NCBI GenBank assembly: GCA_026770575.1
Contig: MU657185.1
Location: 520,488-537,112, forward strand
Direction of reading: 5' to 3'
DNA from: Pelagophyceae sp. CCMP2097
Taxonomy: Eukaryota; Sar; Pelagophyceae
Length of the DNA stretch: 16,625 nt
Under the pieces are notes generated by a model. That model made no database searches. It saw only the letters and a program-made list of their open reading frames with translations, and was not told where the DNA came from. Below are positions 7,856-15,942 of this stretch, one piece after another. The number at the start of each line of letters is the position of its first letter. The first letter of the stretch is position 1. A program made the translations under genes and the position numbers.

Positions 7856-9289
7856 GCCGGGTCAATCCGTAATGTTCCACCTTTGGGGAGGGAAGGGCAG
7901 CAACTCGGCCGATTCAGCGATTGGTGGTTGGTGCGATCGCTAAAATTGGGAATGGATGTCAAGCAGGAGCCTCATTGGAATCATCATACAATTGTAGAAG
8001 AAGAAGGTGGTCAGAGGTTCGAATCTGGTCGGCCGCATAATTCAGCGATTAGTTTAAATAATTTCAATTATTTACGTGGGCATTGCGCCGCAGCGGCGAC
8101 CTGGGGGGACGTTTCCGGGAAGCTCGGAGCCTGCGGTACCTCCTCTTTGAGGTCGGAAGTTTGCTTGGAGGTTCGGTAGCTGGCGTAGAGCGCCAGCAAG
8201 GCCGCAGAGGTTGGGGGCAGCTCCATGGGTTGCTCTGTGCCCTGTGGGCACCTTGACCCTGGGTGTCTGTGCCCTGTGGGCGACTCAACGTGCACGACCA
8301 GTGGTCGCACGACGCCCGACTTCCATCGGACCGCAGTCCGAGCGTAGGCATTCCGGCTTAGTATGATCTATGGATCGGGTGCTCATGCGTCATTGGCCCG
8401 TCTTGCTCGCGCTGACGGTGGGAGATACGGGGCTGATTTTGGTACCATCGTGCGGCCCCTTTGCTGGCCTCTGCGTAGCCCCAAAACATTTGCTCTAGGG
8501 GCACTGCGCGCCCCTACGGCCATGGTCGCCGAAAAGGAAATCGGCAATGGTCGTAACTCGGCCAAATCGTCGGACGGTATATAATCCCTTGCGGCAGGAG
8601 GTAGCTATGGGCCTCCTCTAGCCGGAATCGACCTCATACTGTATATACCGTTTCGAAATCGAAAATCGTCACAATATCTCAATAAATACCCAAACAGGAT
8701 TTTATCAATTGCCCGAAGGCTCAATAAGCCCGCATGTTCGGCTTATTATGATTGGGGTCTCTGTCTCCATGTTTCACAGTGCAAGACCCAGTCTATCACA
8801 TAGAAGGATTGCAATAGTAAATCCAAGGTATTTTAAGAGCATTTTAAGAGCATTCCAGGGTATTTCCACGGTTAGAGGCTATGTAGAGGGTCGACTTGCG
8901 TTTATTTTGCGACGAGAAGCCAGACGGACTCGATGCTGAGAGCACTGCACCGAATCGAAGGTAGCGGGGCGCTCTGGGACTCAAAACATCGCGAGGCCAG
9001 GGCCGTCCACGTCCAACCTCGTGGCCGGGATGGCCTCGATTCGGCTCGAGGCGTTTCCATCGAAAGACGTGCGCGCCTGTTTCTGAAAAAGTCGGCCACC
9101 GAGAGCGGCCCGGGCCGGTCCGGTCGCCTCCAGCGGCCCAACGGCGGTTGCCCACGAGCCAGAAGCATCGATAAAAGAGGTCGAAGACGCCGAGCTGAAA
9201 TCACGCACTTCGACGAGCTACACCGTCAAACGCCCCGTCCAAAAACCTCGCTCCTGCTCCAAGCTTGTAGAGCGCGTTACGGGCGTTAC
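7856..9289. other. Long stretch without a supported gene
   Basis: It contains a possible tRNA-derived remnant (7905-8035, GGTTCGAATC at 8015), a duplicated TCTGTGCCCTGTGGGC around 8233 and 8265 whose first copy folds as GTGCCC-TGT-GGGCAC, and an AT-rich segment at 8640-8850. Open frames at 8933-9331 on both strands are short and mutually overlapping, and I recognise nothing in them. A short protein-like stretch (EVEDAELKSRTSTSYTVKRP, about 9175-9234) could be exon debris. Confidence 0.4.
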
Positions 9290-10350
9290 GGGTTGCGCCT
9301 CGTGGGGCCAGAAGGTGCCTTTCGCTCGTAGGGGCTTGTTGTCGCGTCGTACCCGCTTCGCTGTACCTTTCTAGTACCGATTCTTGGAAGTAGCGTGTTT
9401 GGGCGCAGTTTGTTTTCATTTGAGACCATGCTCGACGGTGCCACGGGGCATCTTGTGGCGTCGGGCTTGTCGGCAAGCTCGTAGGGGCTTGCTGTCGCGC
9501 CTTTTGCGCCATCACTCTATAGCGCCGAATATTGGATCGAGTGAGGCTCACCGGGTTTCCCAATTGCGCCCGGTGGTGCGACAGTGCCTTGTGACGTCTC
9601 ATGGCGCCCGGCCTTGCCGGGTGGCTCGTGGGGGCTCGCTATGACACCTTGTCTGCCATCTTGATGCAAGTACCGGACCAAAGCGTGGCGAGATGCAGCG
9701 GGTTTTCCACAGGCGCCAAGTGGTGCTCGACGGTGCCTTGTGGCGTCTTGCGGCGCCCGGTCTTGCCAAGTGACTCGCAAGGGCATGATGTAGCGCGTTG
9801 TGCACCATACGCCAACCTCTAGAGCGCCGAATGCCAGGGCGTGTTTGGGAACACCGGGTTTCCTATTTGCGCCCGGTGATGTTCGACAGTGCCTCGTGGC
9901 ATCTTGTGGCGTCCGGTCTTGGCACGTGGTTCGCAGGGCCCACTTTGGCGCCTGCTTTGGCGCCTTGTCCACCAGACCCAAGCTTCTAAAGCGCCGTATA
10001 TCGGACCATAACGTAACGCCCGTATGCACAGCAGGTTTTCCCATTTGCGCCCAGTGGCGCTCGACGGTGCCTCGAAGGCCTTGCGGCGCCCAGTCTTGCC
10101 CAGGTGACTCGTGGGGGTTTGCTGTGGCGCCTTGTCAGCCAGACTGCCATCTCTATAGCGCCAATTATCGGACCGTAACGAAGCGAAGCGCGGTGGGTTC
10201 CCCCATTGGCGCTCATTGGTGCTCAGCGGTGCCTTGTGGCGTCATGTAGGGCCCTGTCATGCGAGGTGGCTTGTAGATTTTCTTTGGCGCCTTATCAGCT
10301 AGACTCAAGCCTCTATAGTGCCGAATATCGAACCGCAACGAGGCGCGGCG
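9290..10350 (+). repeat. Degenerate satellite array, period about 145-166 bp, about 7 units
   Basis: The motif CTCTATAGCGCCGAATAT or a variant recurs near 9370, 9517, 9660, 9820, 9985, 10151 and 10311. Between copies lie, in constant order, a GGTTTTCCCATTTGCGCC-type block, a GCTCGACGGTGCCTTGTGGC-type block and a CTTGCCAAGTGGCTCG-type block. Units have diverged by substitutions and small indels. The several 60-175-codon open frames inside are periodic artefacts. Confidence 0.85.
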
Positions 10351-10377
10351 ATATTTTCAGGCACGCAGAAATAAAAT

Positions 10378-10463
10378 ACAATGTAATAAAATCACAGGAT
10401 ATCCAGCCCCGGAGAGTTTTCTCCTAGCCTAGTCAGATCAACTGACTTAGCACGAATTCGTCG
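10378..10463 (+). repeat. Inverted repeat Z, left copy
   Basis: AAAATCACAGGATATCCAG and CCTAGTCAGATCAA are found inverted at about 16268-16360, with about 85% identity over 60 bp and weaker similarity beyond. The two copies could be the ends of one element of about 6 kb or independent insertions. Confidence 0.75.
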
Positions 10464-10742
10464 CACCATATCCAGATGGGGTATATGTACCGGGTCGAGT
10501 GAACCACCAGAAGGCAAAGATCCGGGGAGTCTACCTTTTCCCATCATTTCGAAGGTGGGGAATCGGGTTATGGGTCCAGTTAGTTTCGGAATTTGATGGG
10601 TTCTTTAAAAAAAGATAAATGAAAGTATCAACAAAATGGGGAGTTTTCCCATGTATGATGAAGTCGAATTTGACATGGGAAATGGGAGCATACCGTAGGA
10701 ATGGGAGGTTTAGCGTGGATAAGGACAAAATACGATAATGCA

Positions 10743-11144
10743 CCGGGCCTTGGTCCGGCTCCGGTGGCGGCTTTACTGCAGGTTTTGAACCTGTTGCCGC
10801 GGGGCGGGCTTACTGCGTGTCTTGGACACGTGGCCGCTGGGGAGAGGGGGCTTACCAGGGTAACACTCGCCAAAATCGAGTGCCCCCTGCGGGAACCGAA
10901 CCCGAGACCATTCGCAAATGATTATGTACCTGTGCCCATAACCCATAAGGGCCCGCTGAGAAAAATGGGATTCACCGGATCATTATCCTTGGAGGTGATT
11001 GTGGGGCCCGATATATATACCGCAACGAATCCCCCTTTTCCCCAAGCGGGTCATTACGCGCACAGCCGCTGGTAAGGCGGCTGCGTCAAGAAACCACAGC
11101 GGTACGGGTTTGGTGACAGTCGGATCGCCGATTCTCCGCTGTGG
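10743..11144. other. Cluster of hairpins (candidate structured RNA or fold-back DNA)
   Basis: Perfect or near-perfect hairpins lie at 10743-10758 (CCGGGC/GTCCGG, one G-U), 10779-10793 (CAGGTT-TTG-AACCTG), 10816-10830 (CGTGTC-TTG-GACACG), 10856-10889 (CAGGG+CACTCG / CGAGTG+CCCTG), 11063-11083 (CAGCCGC-7 nt-GCGGCTG) and 11094-11144 (CCACAGCGG / CCGCTGTGG). The second and third are tandem copies 37 bp apart with the same TTACTG lead-in and TTG loop, yet three of their six stem pairs differ by matched double changes. The plus-strand frame across it (10701-11075) resembles no protein I know. Confidence 0.55.
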
Positions 11145-11462
11145 AAAACTCTGGAATACCTAGCCTCAATTCCGCCGGAAGGTTCTTAAAAAGCTCCAGT
11201 TGGCCCATATTTTCAAAACAACAGGGGTTTCCTCTCTCTTTTCTAGAAAAATGCGGTGTGTGCCTATTTAAAAGGGCGTCGGTAATTTTTGAATCGCTGT
11301 AACTTTTGCAAAAGGCGCCCTTTGGTTAACGTAGAGTGGTTAAAGTAGGGGTCTCGCGGACTTTTGGAGCAGGAGTAGGCAGGGAATTAATTTAACCAAT
11401 GGTATCATGATTTTGGATGGGCCGGGCCAGAACCAGCCCGTTAGCTCAGTCCCTGGTGGGAT
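11145..11462. other. Gene-free stretch before the element nest
   Basis: AT-richer sequence (TATTTAAAAGG, TAATTTAACC) with no supported gene. A short A-box-like TTAGCTCAGTCCCTGG at 11440-11455 is not followed by a tRNA. Confidence 0.45.
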
Positions 11463-11681
11463 GGCTTACGCGACGCGCGTCGTGGAAGAGCAGGGCGTGG
11501 ACGGGCAAAGACAATGAGTCCACCAGAGCTGAAGCAGATTTCCGTCTGAAAAGTGGACGCCGCGCATACCTGGCGGAAGGAGGAAGTCGGACGAGGGCGC
11601 GGTCCTAAGACACAAAGGATTTCACGCCACTCTCGAGGCTCATTGTCATTGCGCGTCGGCCTGGACTCTCGAAGAACACCG

Positions 11682-11690
11682 AAAATGAAT
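11682..11690 (+). repeat. 9-bp target-site duplication AAAATGAAT, left
   Basis: It is identical to 14061-14069 on the other side of the Mutator-like element. The unoccupied paralogous site, in the right arm of X (14944-14952, inverted), has a single copy within continuous flanking sequence. Confidence 0.9.
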
Positions 11691-11914
11691 GAGATTATCC
11701 CTCATCGCTGTCACTTTCGTTGATTTTAATCTAATCGGTGTCACTTTTGCTGATTTAATCCCAATATAGTCGCCTTTTTTGTATTATATGCAGATTGCGC
11801 CGCCATGTGCGCAATTATCCTGATCAGTGTCACTTTCGTTGATTTAAATCTCATTGGTGTCACTTTTGCCGATTTAATCCCAATGGAGTCGCACAAGAAC
11901 GTATTAGAGACCTT

Positions 11915-11966
11915 CACTTTTTCTAACCAGTTTCTAACTCGAGTTAGAAACTGGTTAGAAAAAGTG
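11915..11966. repeat. Perfect 52-bp palindrome at the MITE left end
   Basis: Two 26-bp halves (starting CACTTTTTCTAACCAG) meet at CTCGAG and are exact reverse complements without a spacer. Confidence 0.97.
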
Positions 11967-12338
11967 AACCTCGGGGTTCAGGCGATAGTTAGAAAAACTT
12001 TATGGAGTTAGAGCCAAGCCGACCGGGCTGCGCGCATCTCCTTCTCCGGCCGATGCGCCCCGCGCGCTTAGATCCGTCAGACTCGACGAAGGAAAATATA
12101 ACGCACTTGCATTCAACGGCGAGTCAACGGCGCCCAATCGACCGGCCGCGGGCGCCTCGATGGAGGCCGCGGCACGATCGGCCGCCTCCCCCGCTTTGGC
12201 GGCGCGCCGGCACCGCCGCGCGTCGCGCGCGCGCTGCGCGGCGGACCTGGGCGCGCCCCGCCCACGGGCGTTCGCGATAAGTCCGTTCAACCCTCTCTTT
12301 TCCTGTTGTGCAAGGTCAGTTCGACGCAAATACACGAG

Positions 12339-12460
12339 TTTCTAACTAGTTTCTAACTCGAATTTTCTAACTGCTAGTTAGAAATCTGGAGTTTCTAACC
12401 AGTTTCTAACTGGTTTGACGCAATTACACGAGTTTCTAACCAGTTTCTAACCAGTTAGAA
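12339..12460. repeat. Subterminal repeat cluster of the MITE
   Basis: At least seven forward or reverse copies of TTTCTAACYAG/CT within about 120 bp, the same motif that forms the left palindrome. Confidence 0.85.
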
Positions 12461-12539
12461 AAAAGTGAAGGTCTCTATTATATGCAGATGGTGTCGCTAT
12501 GTGCAGAATAATCCTGATCGGTGACACTTTGATGCAACT

Positions 12540-12634
12540 AAAGCGAATCGGTAGCACCAAGCCGTTGTTCTTAATCTAATCGGTGTCACTCTACGCGATT
12601 TAATCCAATTGGTGTCACTTTCGCGCGGAGCGTT
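12540..12634 (+). repeat. Inner part of the MULE terminal repeat, left copy
   Basis: About 95 bp (AATCGGTAGCACCAAGCCG.. to ..TTTCGCGCGGAGC) is nearly identical to the inverse of 13852-13947, with only a handful of differences. Confidence 0.92.
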
Positions 12635-13313
12635 CAAATTCGAAGTCGCGTGTCGGGGCTGCCAGCAGCGGCGGTGTCCCAGATGCAGGCCCGCGACAAG
12701 ACCAGCGTCGCCGACAGCAACGAGGCCGCGTTCCGCGCAATGGCGCAGCTCGAGACCTCGGACGACGACTTCGAGGAGTCGGACATCGAAGGCGAGATAC
12801 AGCGCCGCCGGTAGTACGGCCGTGAGGTTCCGCCAGCAGCACGCCGCCGGCGGCACGTGGCCGGTGCCGCACTTCGACGTCGACGAGGAGGATTTGCCAG
12901 AGAACCACTTGGCAATGCCTCTGGCAAATCCGGCGCCGCGCGGCCGCCCGAAAACGTTGCGCGGCAAGAGGGGCATTAACGCCGCCGTCAAGGAAGCCGC
13001 GAAGCGGATGCGGCTGCAGACCAAGACGACCATTCTGGACCTCACGGTGTCCGACGACGACGACGAGCAGGACGACGACGATGCATTCATCGACGACGAC
13101 CGCGGCGACGACGAAGAGGAGTCCGACGAGGAGGGGTCCGACGACGACGAGGCCGAAGAGGGCGACTCCGAGGCCGAGGAGGGCGACTCCGAGGCCGAGG
13201 AGGACGGCGACGGCGACGACGATGCCGCAGAGGTGACTCACCCGAGAGGCCCCTCGTGGGATCCGAGAGGCCACGCGTGGGCAGCCCGTCGCACCCCGAG
13301 CCGCGCCGTGTAG
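12609..13313 (+). pseudogene. Captured gene fragment encoding an acidic, SIM-like protein segment
   Basis: The open frame has no ATG at its start and begins inside the transposon end, so it is not a normal gene. The protein-like part uses two frames: an upstream piece from ATG 12683 (MQARDKTSVADSNEAAFRAM..) that stops at TAG 12811, and a downstream piece from about 12850 (VPHFDVDEEDLPENHLAMPL, GRPKTLRGKRGINAAVKEAA). The downstream piece continues KTTILDLTVSDDDDEQDDD into more than 60 mostly Asp/Glu/Ser residues with a GDSEAEE duplication. No intron of normal length reconciles the frames, so I call it a frameshifted fragment. ILDLTVSDDDD matches the general SUMO-interacting pattern (hydrophobic core next to acidic residues). 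Origin unknown. Confidence 0.5.
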
Positions 13314-13433
13314 GCGACGCTGCCGCGCTTCCGCCCCACGACGGCGCGCCGCGCCACCGCCATGGCCGCGGGCTTCGTCGAGCTGCCGAGCCACCGTGCG
13401 GCCTAGGCCCGTCGGCCTCGCACCGGCGGCACG

Positions 13434-13490
13434 CTCCGCGTCTCCGCGGCTCCGCGTCTCCCCGGCTCGGCGTCTCCGCGACTCCGCGCA
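13434..13490. repeat. Short minisatellite based on CTCCGCGTCTCCGCGG
   Basis: Four to six imperfect copies of a CTCCGCGNCTCC unit in the spacer between the two inverted gene fragments. Confidence 0.7.
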
Positions 13491-13564
13491 GTCGTCGCCC
13501 CATCTCTGTCGCGGCCCTTGGGCCTTTTCCGGTGCGACGTCGCCCTCGGGTCCCGTTTGACGTC

Positions 13565-13758
13565 AACGCCATTTCATAAAACCTTGCCACTGAAATGGGC
13601 GCCCATCGCCCCATCCGGATAGCGCCGGCCGCGGCGTCGTCGGCGTGCTCGCCGTCGTCAGATTCGCCCTCGTCGGACTCCTCGTCGTCGTCTGACTCGA
13701 GAGGCACCGGGAGGTTCAGGATGGTCGTCTTGGCCGGCGGCGCCCTGCGCCGCTTCAT
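13565..13758 (-). pseudogene. Second, inverted and shortened copy of the acidic gene fragment
   Basis: Reading on the minus strand from ATG 13758 gives MKRRRAPPAKTTILNLPVPL, then ESDDDEESDEGESDDGEHAD and on to WAPISVARFYEMALTSNG. It parallels the plus-strand fragment (AKRMRLQTKTTILDLTV then an acidic run), so the two interior halves of the MULE are inverted, diverged duplicates. About 300 bp present in the left copy between terminal repeat and KTTIL are missing here. The frame stays open to 13087 but loses similarity after the acidic run. Confidence 0.5.
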
Positions 13759-13851
13759 CCCAGCACCGCCTCCCGCCGCTGCTCTCAGCCGCGGCGCGTG
13801 AGTTCGATTTTCAAGTTGGACTTCCGTCGCTAAGTGACACCGGCGGGATCT

Positions 13852-14060
13852 GAACAGCTCCGCGCGAAAGTGACACCAATTGGAATAAATCGCCTAGAGT
13901 GACACCGATTAGATTAAGAACAACGGCTTGGTGCTACCGATGCGCTTCATCCCGCCTCCCGCCGCTTCATCCCAGCACCGACTCCATTGGGATTAAATCC
14001 GCAAAAGTGACACCAATGAGATTAAAACCGACGAAAGTGACACCAATGAGGATATTGCTC
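13852..14060 (-). repeat. Right terminal inverted repeat of the MULE
   Basis: Read inward (minus strand) it starts GAGCAATATCCTCATTGG and contains the same chain of GGTGTCACTTT sub-repeats as the left end, with one 120-bp unit largely replaced by a GGGATGAAGCGGCGGGAGGC-type insertion at 13945-13985. Confidence 0.88.
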
Positions 14061-14069
14061 AAAATGAAT
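14061..14069 (+). repeat. 9-bp target-site duplication AAAATGAAT, right
   Basis: Partner of 11682-11690. The sequence resumes the X repeat (TCAAAGAATTATGGGGGATA) exactly as in the uninterrupted inverted copy (TCAAAGAATCATGGGGGATG). Confidence 0.9.
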
Positions 14070-14216
14070 TCAAAGAATTATGGGGGATATTCAAATCCCT
14101 AAAGAGCGACCGCGGACCGTCACGGCGGCGGCCTCAAACCCGCCGGACGAACCTTGGAGACCAAGCAGCGACCGCGGACCGTCGAGCCGGCGTTCGTTCG
14201 TTGGTTCCATCTTGAT

Positions 14217-14400
14217 GGACCCAGCGGCGACCCCTGCCCGTCGCGTCGGTGGCCCATGCCCGTTGGGTCCAAACTGTGGGACCCAGCGGCAGTCGCCGAC
14301 CGGCGTGTCGGCGGCCCACACCCGCCGGGCAACTCGAAAGACGCAGCGGTGACCACCGACCAACGTGTCGGCGGCCCCGTGTCGCGGTGCGTGAAGTGCG
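14217..14400 (+). repeat. About 61-bp tandem repeat, three units, with an inverted partner at the window end
   Basis: ACCCAGCGG / ACGCAGCGG starts at 14219, 14281 and 14341, each followed by a CGTCGGYGGCCC-type block. Almost the whole segment from 14188 recurs inverted at 16452-16625. Confidence 0.8.
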
Positions 14401-14426
14401 AGTATGGTGTTACAAACACCCCCCTG

Positions 14427-14580
14427 GAGCCGCCGGCGACACGGTTGATGGACCCGCCGCATCCGCCACTCAGCCGCCGCCGTGACGGTCCGTAGTCGCT
14501 CTCGGGTCAACAGTGGTGGACCCGGCGAGCCTGGAGCCGCCGACGCCTCGGTTGATGGTTCCTCCGCATCCGCCGCTCAC
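14427..14580 (+). repeat. Duplicated block of about 45 bp, about 105 bp apart
   Basis: CCTGGAGCCGCCGGCGACAC at 14424 and CCTGGAGCCGCCGACGCCTC at about 14530, each followed by CGGTTGATGG and CCGCATCCGCC. Confidence 0.7.
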
Positions 14581-14926
14581 GGGTGGCGCGTTCTGTACGT
14601 GTTGGCCGCTGTTCTCGCAGGCTCGTCGTTGCCCCGCGGCGCTGCGCCGAGCGCCGGCGGCCTCGGGTGCCGGTGGTGCTGTTTGTTTGGCTTAGATATG
14701 ATTCAATCCTTCGTTTTAGCATTTTTCTGTTTTTAGAATTAGGAATTCCTATTTTTCCCAAAAGTTCCTTTCTTTGGTCGCGGAGTGCTGCAAAGCCCGG
14801 GACCGTCCTTGTTCTGCTTCTTTTTCTCCGTCGGCCCATTGCTGCCTCTCCGCGTCGCATCGGGTCCCCGCCGATGCTCCGCTTTGGGCATCGCTGGTGG
14901 TCGGTGGGGTTGGAGGATTTGTTCAT
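14507..14926 (-). CDS. Hypothetical basic protein fragment with a SAP/HeH-like segment
   Basis: The minus-strand frame from ATG 14926 (or ATG 14839, MGRRRKRSRTRTVPGF) is strongly basic and contains RDQRKELLGKIGIPNSKNRK, then MLKRRIESYLSQ. That pattern (Leu-rich helix, Gly-Ile-Pro turn, basic Leu/Ile-rich helix) recalls DNA-binding SAP or HeH helices. Codon use here (AAA, AGA, ATA, CTA) is AT-leaning, unlike the host genes. It lies wholly within the segment present only in the right arm of X, so it may be cargo or a transposon gene relic. The downstream Arg-rich tail is probably non-coding. Family call is tentative. Confidence 0.3.
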   Translation of the reverse strand: MNKSSNPTDHQRCPKRSIGGDPMRRGEAAMGRRRKRSRTRTVPGFAALRDQRKELLGKIGIPNSKNRKMLKRRIESYLSQTNSTTGTRGRRRSAQRRGATTSLREQRPTRTERATRERRMRRNHQPRRRRLQARRVHHC

Positions 14927-15166
14927 CCCCCATGATTCTTTGAATTCATTTTCGGTCGAGGTCTGGGCCGACGCGCAGTGACAAGGAGCCTCGAGAGTGG
15001 CGTGAAATCCTTTGTGTCTTAGGACCGCGCCCTCGTCCGACTTCCTCCTTCCGCCAGGTATGCTCGGCGTCCCCTTTTCCGATGGAAATCTACTTCAACT
15101 CTGGTGGACTCTCCGTCGCTGCTCGTCCACGCCCTGCTCTTCCACGACACGCGTCGCGTAAGCCCC

Positions 15167-15942
15167 CCCCCCCTCAGAAGTGTACCCGCGGCTGCGGATC
15201 AGGGCCAAGTTGTCGCAGTTGACGAATTGCATCTTTGAGTGCAGGCAACGAACGTGCGCACATGACACTCGAAAGTGTGATGTGTGAGTTGGAAACGTCT
15301 CCCTGAAGATGATAGCGTGCTGCCGAGTGAACTGACCCCCAACCGCAGTGTGGGAGACGCCACGTCGTGCTTGTGGGGGGATGGCTTACGCGGGGTGGTC
15401 GGCCCAAACGGTGTGCTTTGAGCGTTGATGGGCGCGCACGAGGACCCAGGGGCACTCCCGACTGGCAGACGGTGCTCTGAAAACATGATGGCGCGGCTCG
15501 CGTCGACGACATGAAAGAATTTCCCCTCTAGAATGCGTTTACCCACCAAATTGAACGTGAAATGCCCCTCAAACTGGGAAAAGGGGATTAAATCGCGTTT
15601 TTCGGCTCTAAATCAGTCGGACACGCCCCAAACCAGTCAGTAACCTGTTTGCTCCTGTCGGAAGTGGTGTCCCCCTAACTACTCCTGTTTTGGAAGTTTT
15701 TTTTGATGCGATCGACGCGCCTCGCCGCGAGTTTTCACGCTCCGTCTTTTTAAGCTCCACGGACTGGTTCCGCGCTGAGATAATCACGCCCAAATTTCTA
15801 CGGAATCTCGTTTTAGAAATTTGACATTGGGAATGCGTGCAGTACCTAAGATTTGTTATTAACCTCCCGAGGCGCAGTTATCGAGGGCAGCGAGCCAACT
15901 TTCGCCCAAAATGAACGCGCTAAGTGGGGCTGCCAAGCCTAG
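15167..15942. other. Stretch without a supported gene
   Basis: Two overlapping minus-strand frames (15174-15512 and 15199-15549) are open. One contains GKFFHVVDASRAIMFSEHRL, which reads like protein but matches nothing I recognise. A partial X-end (ATGGCTTACGCGG) sits at 15381-15393. Confidence 0.4.

Larger units (their letters stand above)
11907..12475. mobile_element. 569-bp MITE-like element with palindromic ends, nested in the MULE
   Basis: The ends are GAGACCTTCACTTTTT and its inverse, flanked by TATTA duplications (11902-11906 and 12476-12480). The empty version of this site is visible in the neighbouring 120-bp unit (GTATTATATGCAGAT, 11781-11795). The left end holds a perfect 52-bp palindrome. 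Many TTTCTAACCAG / CTGGTTAGAAA sub-repeats crowd both ends. The 12010-12330 core is very GC-rich and contrasts with the ends. It encodes no transposase. Confidence 0.88.
11694..12513 (+). repeat. 120-bp tandem repeats inside the left terminal repeat
   Basis: The motif ATTATCC or AATAATCC recurs at 11694-11700, 11814-11820 and 12507-12514. The first spacing is 120 bp; the second is 694 bp, which is 120 after removing the 574 bp added by the nested insertion. Each unit carries GTGTCACTTTCGTTGATT, GGTGTCACTTTTGC and a GTATTATATGCAGAT block. Confidence 0.85.
11691..14060. mobile_element. Non-autonomous Mutator-like (MULE/Pack-MULE-type) element, 2370 bp
   Basis: The ends are GAGATTATCC.. (left) and the inverse of GAGCAATATCC.. 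(right), inside 9-bp duplications AAAATGAAT. The terminal inverted repeats are long and made of sub-repeats of about 29 bp (AATCTAATCGGTGTCACTTT and variants). The left one spans 11691-12634 including the nested insertion, the right one 13852-14060. GAG-initial ends, long TIRs and 9-bp duplications are typical of Mutator-like transposons; the class assignment is by these features, not by a transposase, since none is present. The interior carries GC-rich, gene-like sequence in inverted orientation. Without the nested MITE the element would be 1796 bp. Confidence 0.8.
11463..15166. mobile_element. Composite inverted-repeat element X enclosing nested transposons
   Basis: Both outer ends read inwards from GGCTTACGCGACGCG and match over about 225 bp (left 11463-11690; right, inverted, 14944-15166), including GGACGCCGAGCATACC-like, GGAAGTCGGACGAGGGCG and AGGATTTCACGCCACTCTCG blocks. 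The match continues on the left after the inner insertion (14061-14132) and on the right (inverted) at 14917-14952 and 14476-14503. X is thus an imperfect giant palindrome whose left arm is split by the 2.37-kb element and whose right arm carries about 410 extra bp. No target duplication at the outer ends was found, and an inverted duplication rather than a single element remains possible. Confidence 0.65.

Noticed and set aside
7905..8035. Possible tRNA (GGCCGAT..GTCGGCC ends, GGTTCGAATC box)
   Set aside because: The span is about 126 nt, the T-stem does not pair around the TTCGAAT loop, and no anticodon arm could be placed. At best a tRNA-derived repeat.
8933..9331. 132-codon plus-strand frame and overlapping minus-strand frames
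   Set aside because: Three overlapping frames are open in GC-rich sequence, none resembles a known family, and no splice-supported model emerged.
9384..10249. Several 60-175-codon frames on both strands
   Set aside because: They repeat with the satellite period and are interrupted by indels between units.
10890..10945. Minus-strand tRNA-like box (CGGG-TTCGGTT-CCCG)
   Set aside because: The T-arm-like hairpin is present, but no matching acceptor stem, D arm or anticodon arm could be found.
10701..11075. 124-codon open frame that could look leucine-rich
   Set aside because: It runs through the hairpin cluster. Its Leu/Pro content follows from the stem sequences, and no coherent domain is visible.
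11440..11460. tRNA A-box-like TTAGCTCAGTCCCTGG just before the X repeat
   Set aside because: The other X copies lack it and no B box follows, so chance is sufficient.
11694..12634. CRISPR-like regular repeats
   Set aside because: The repeats are tandem 29/120-bp units without unique spacers, occur inverted at the other end of a transposon, and the genome is eukaryotic.
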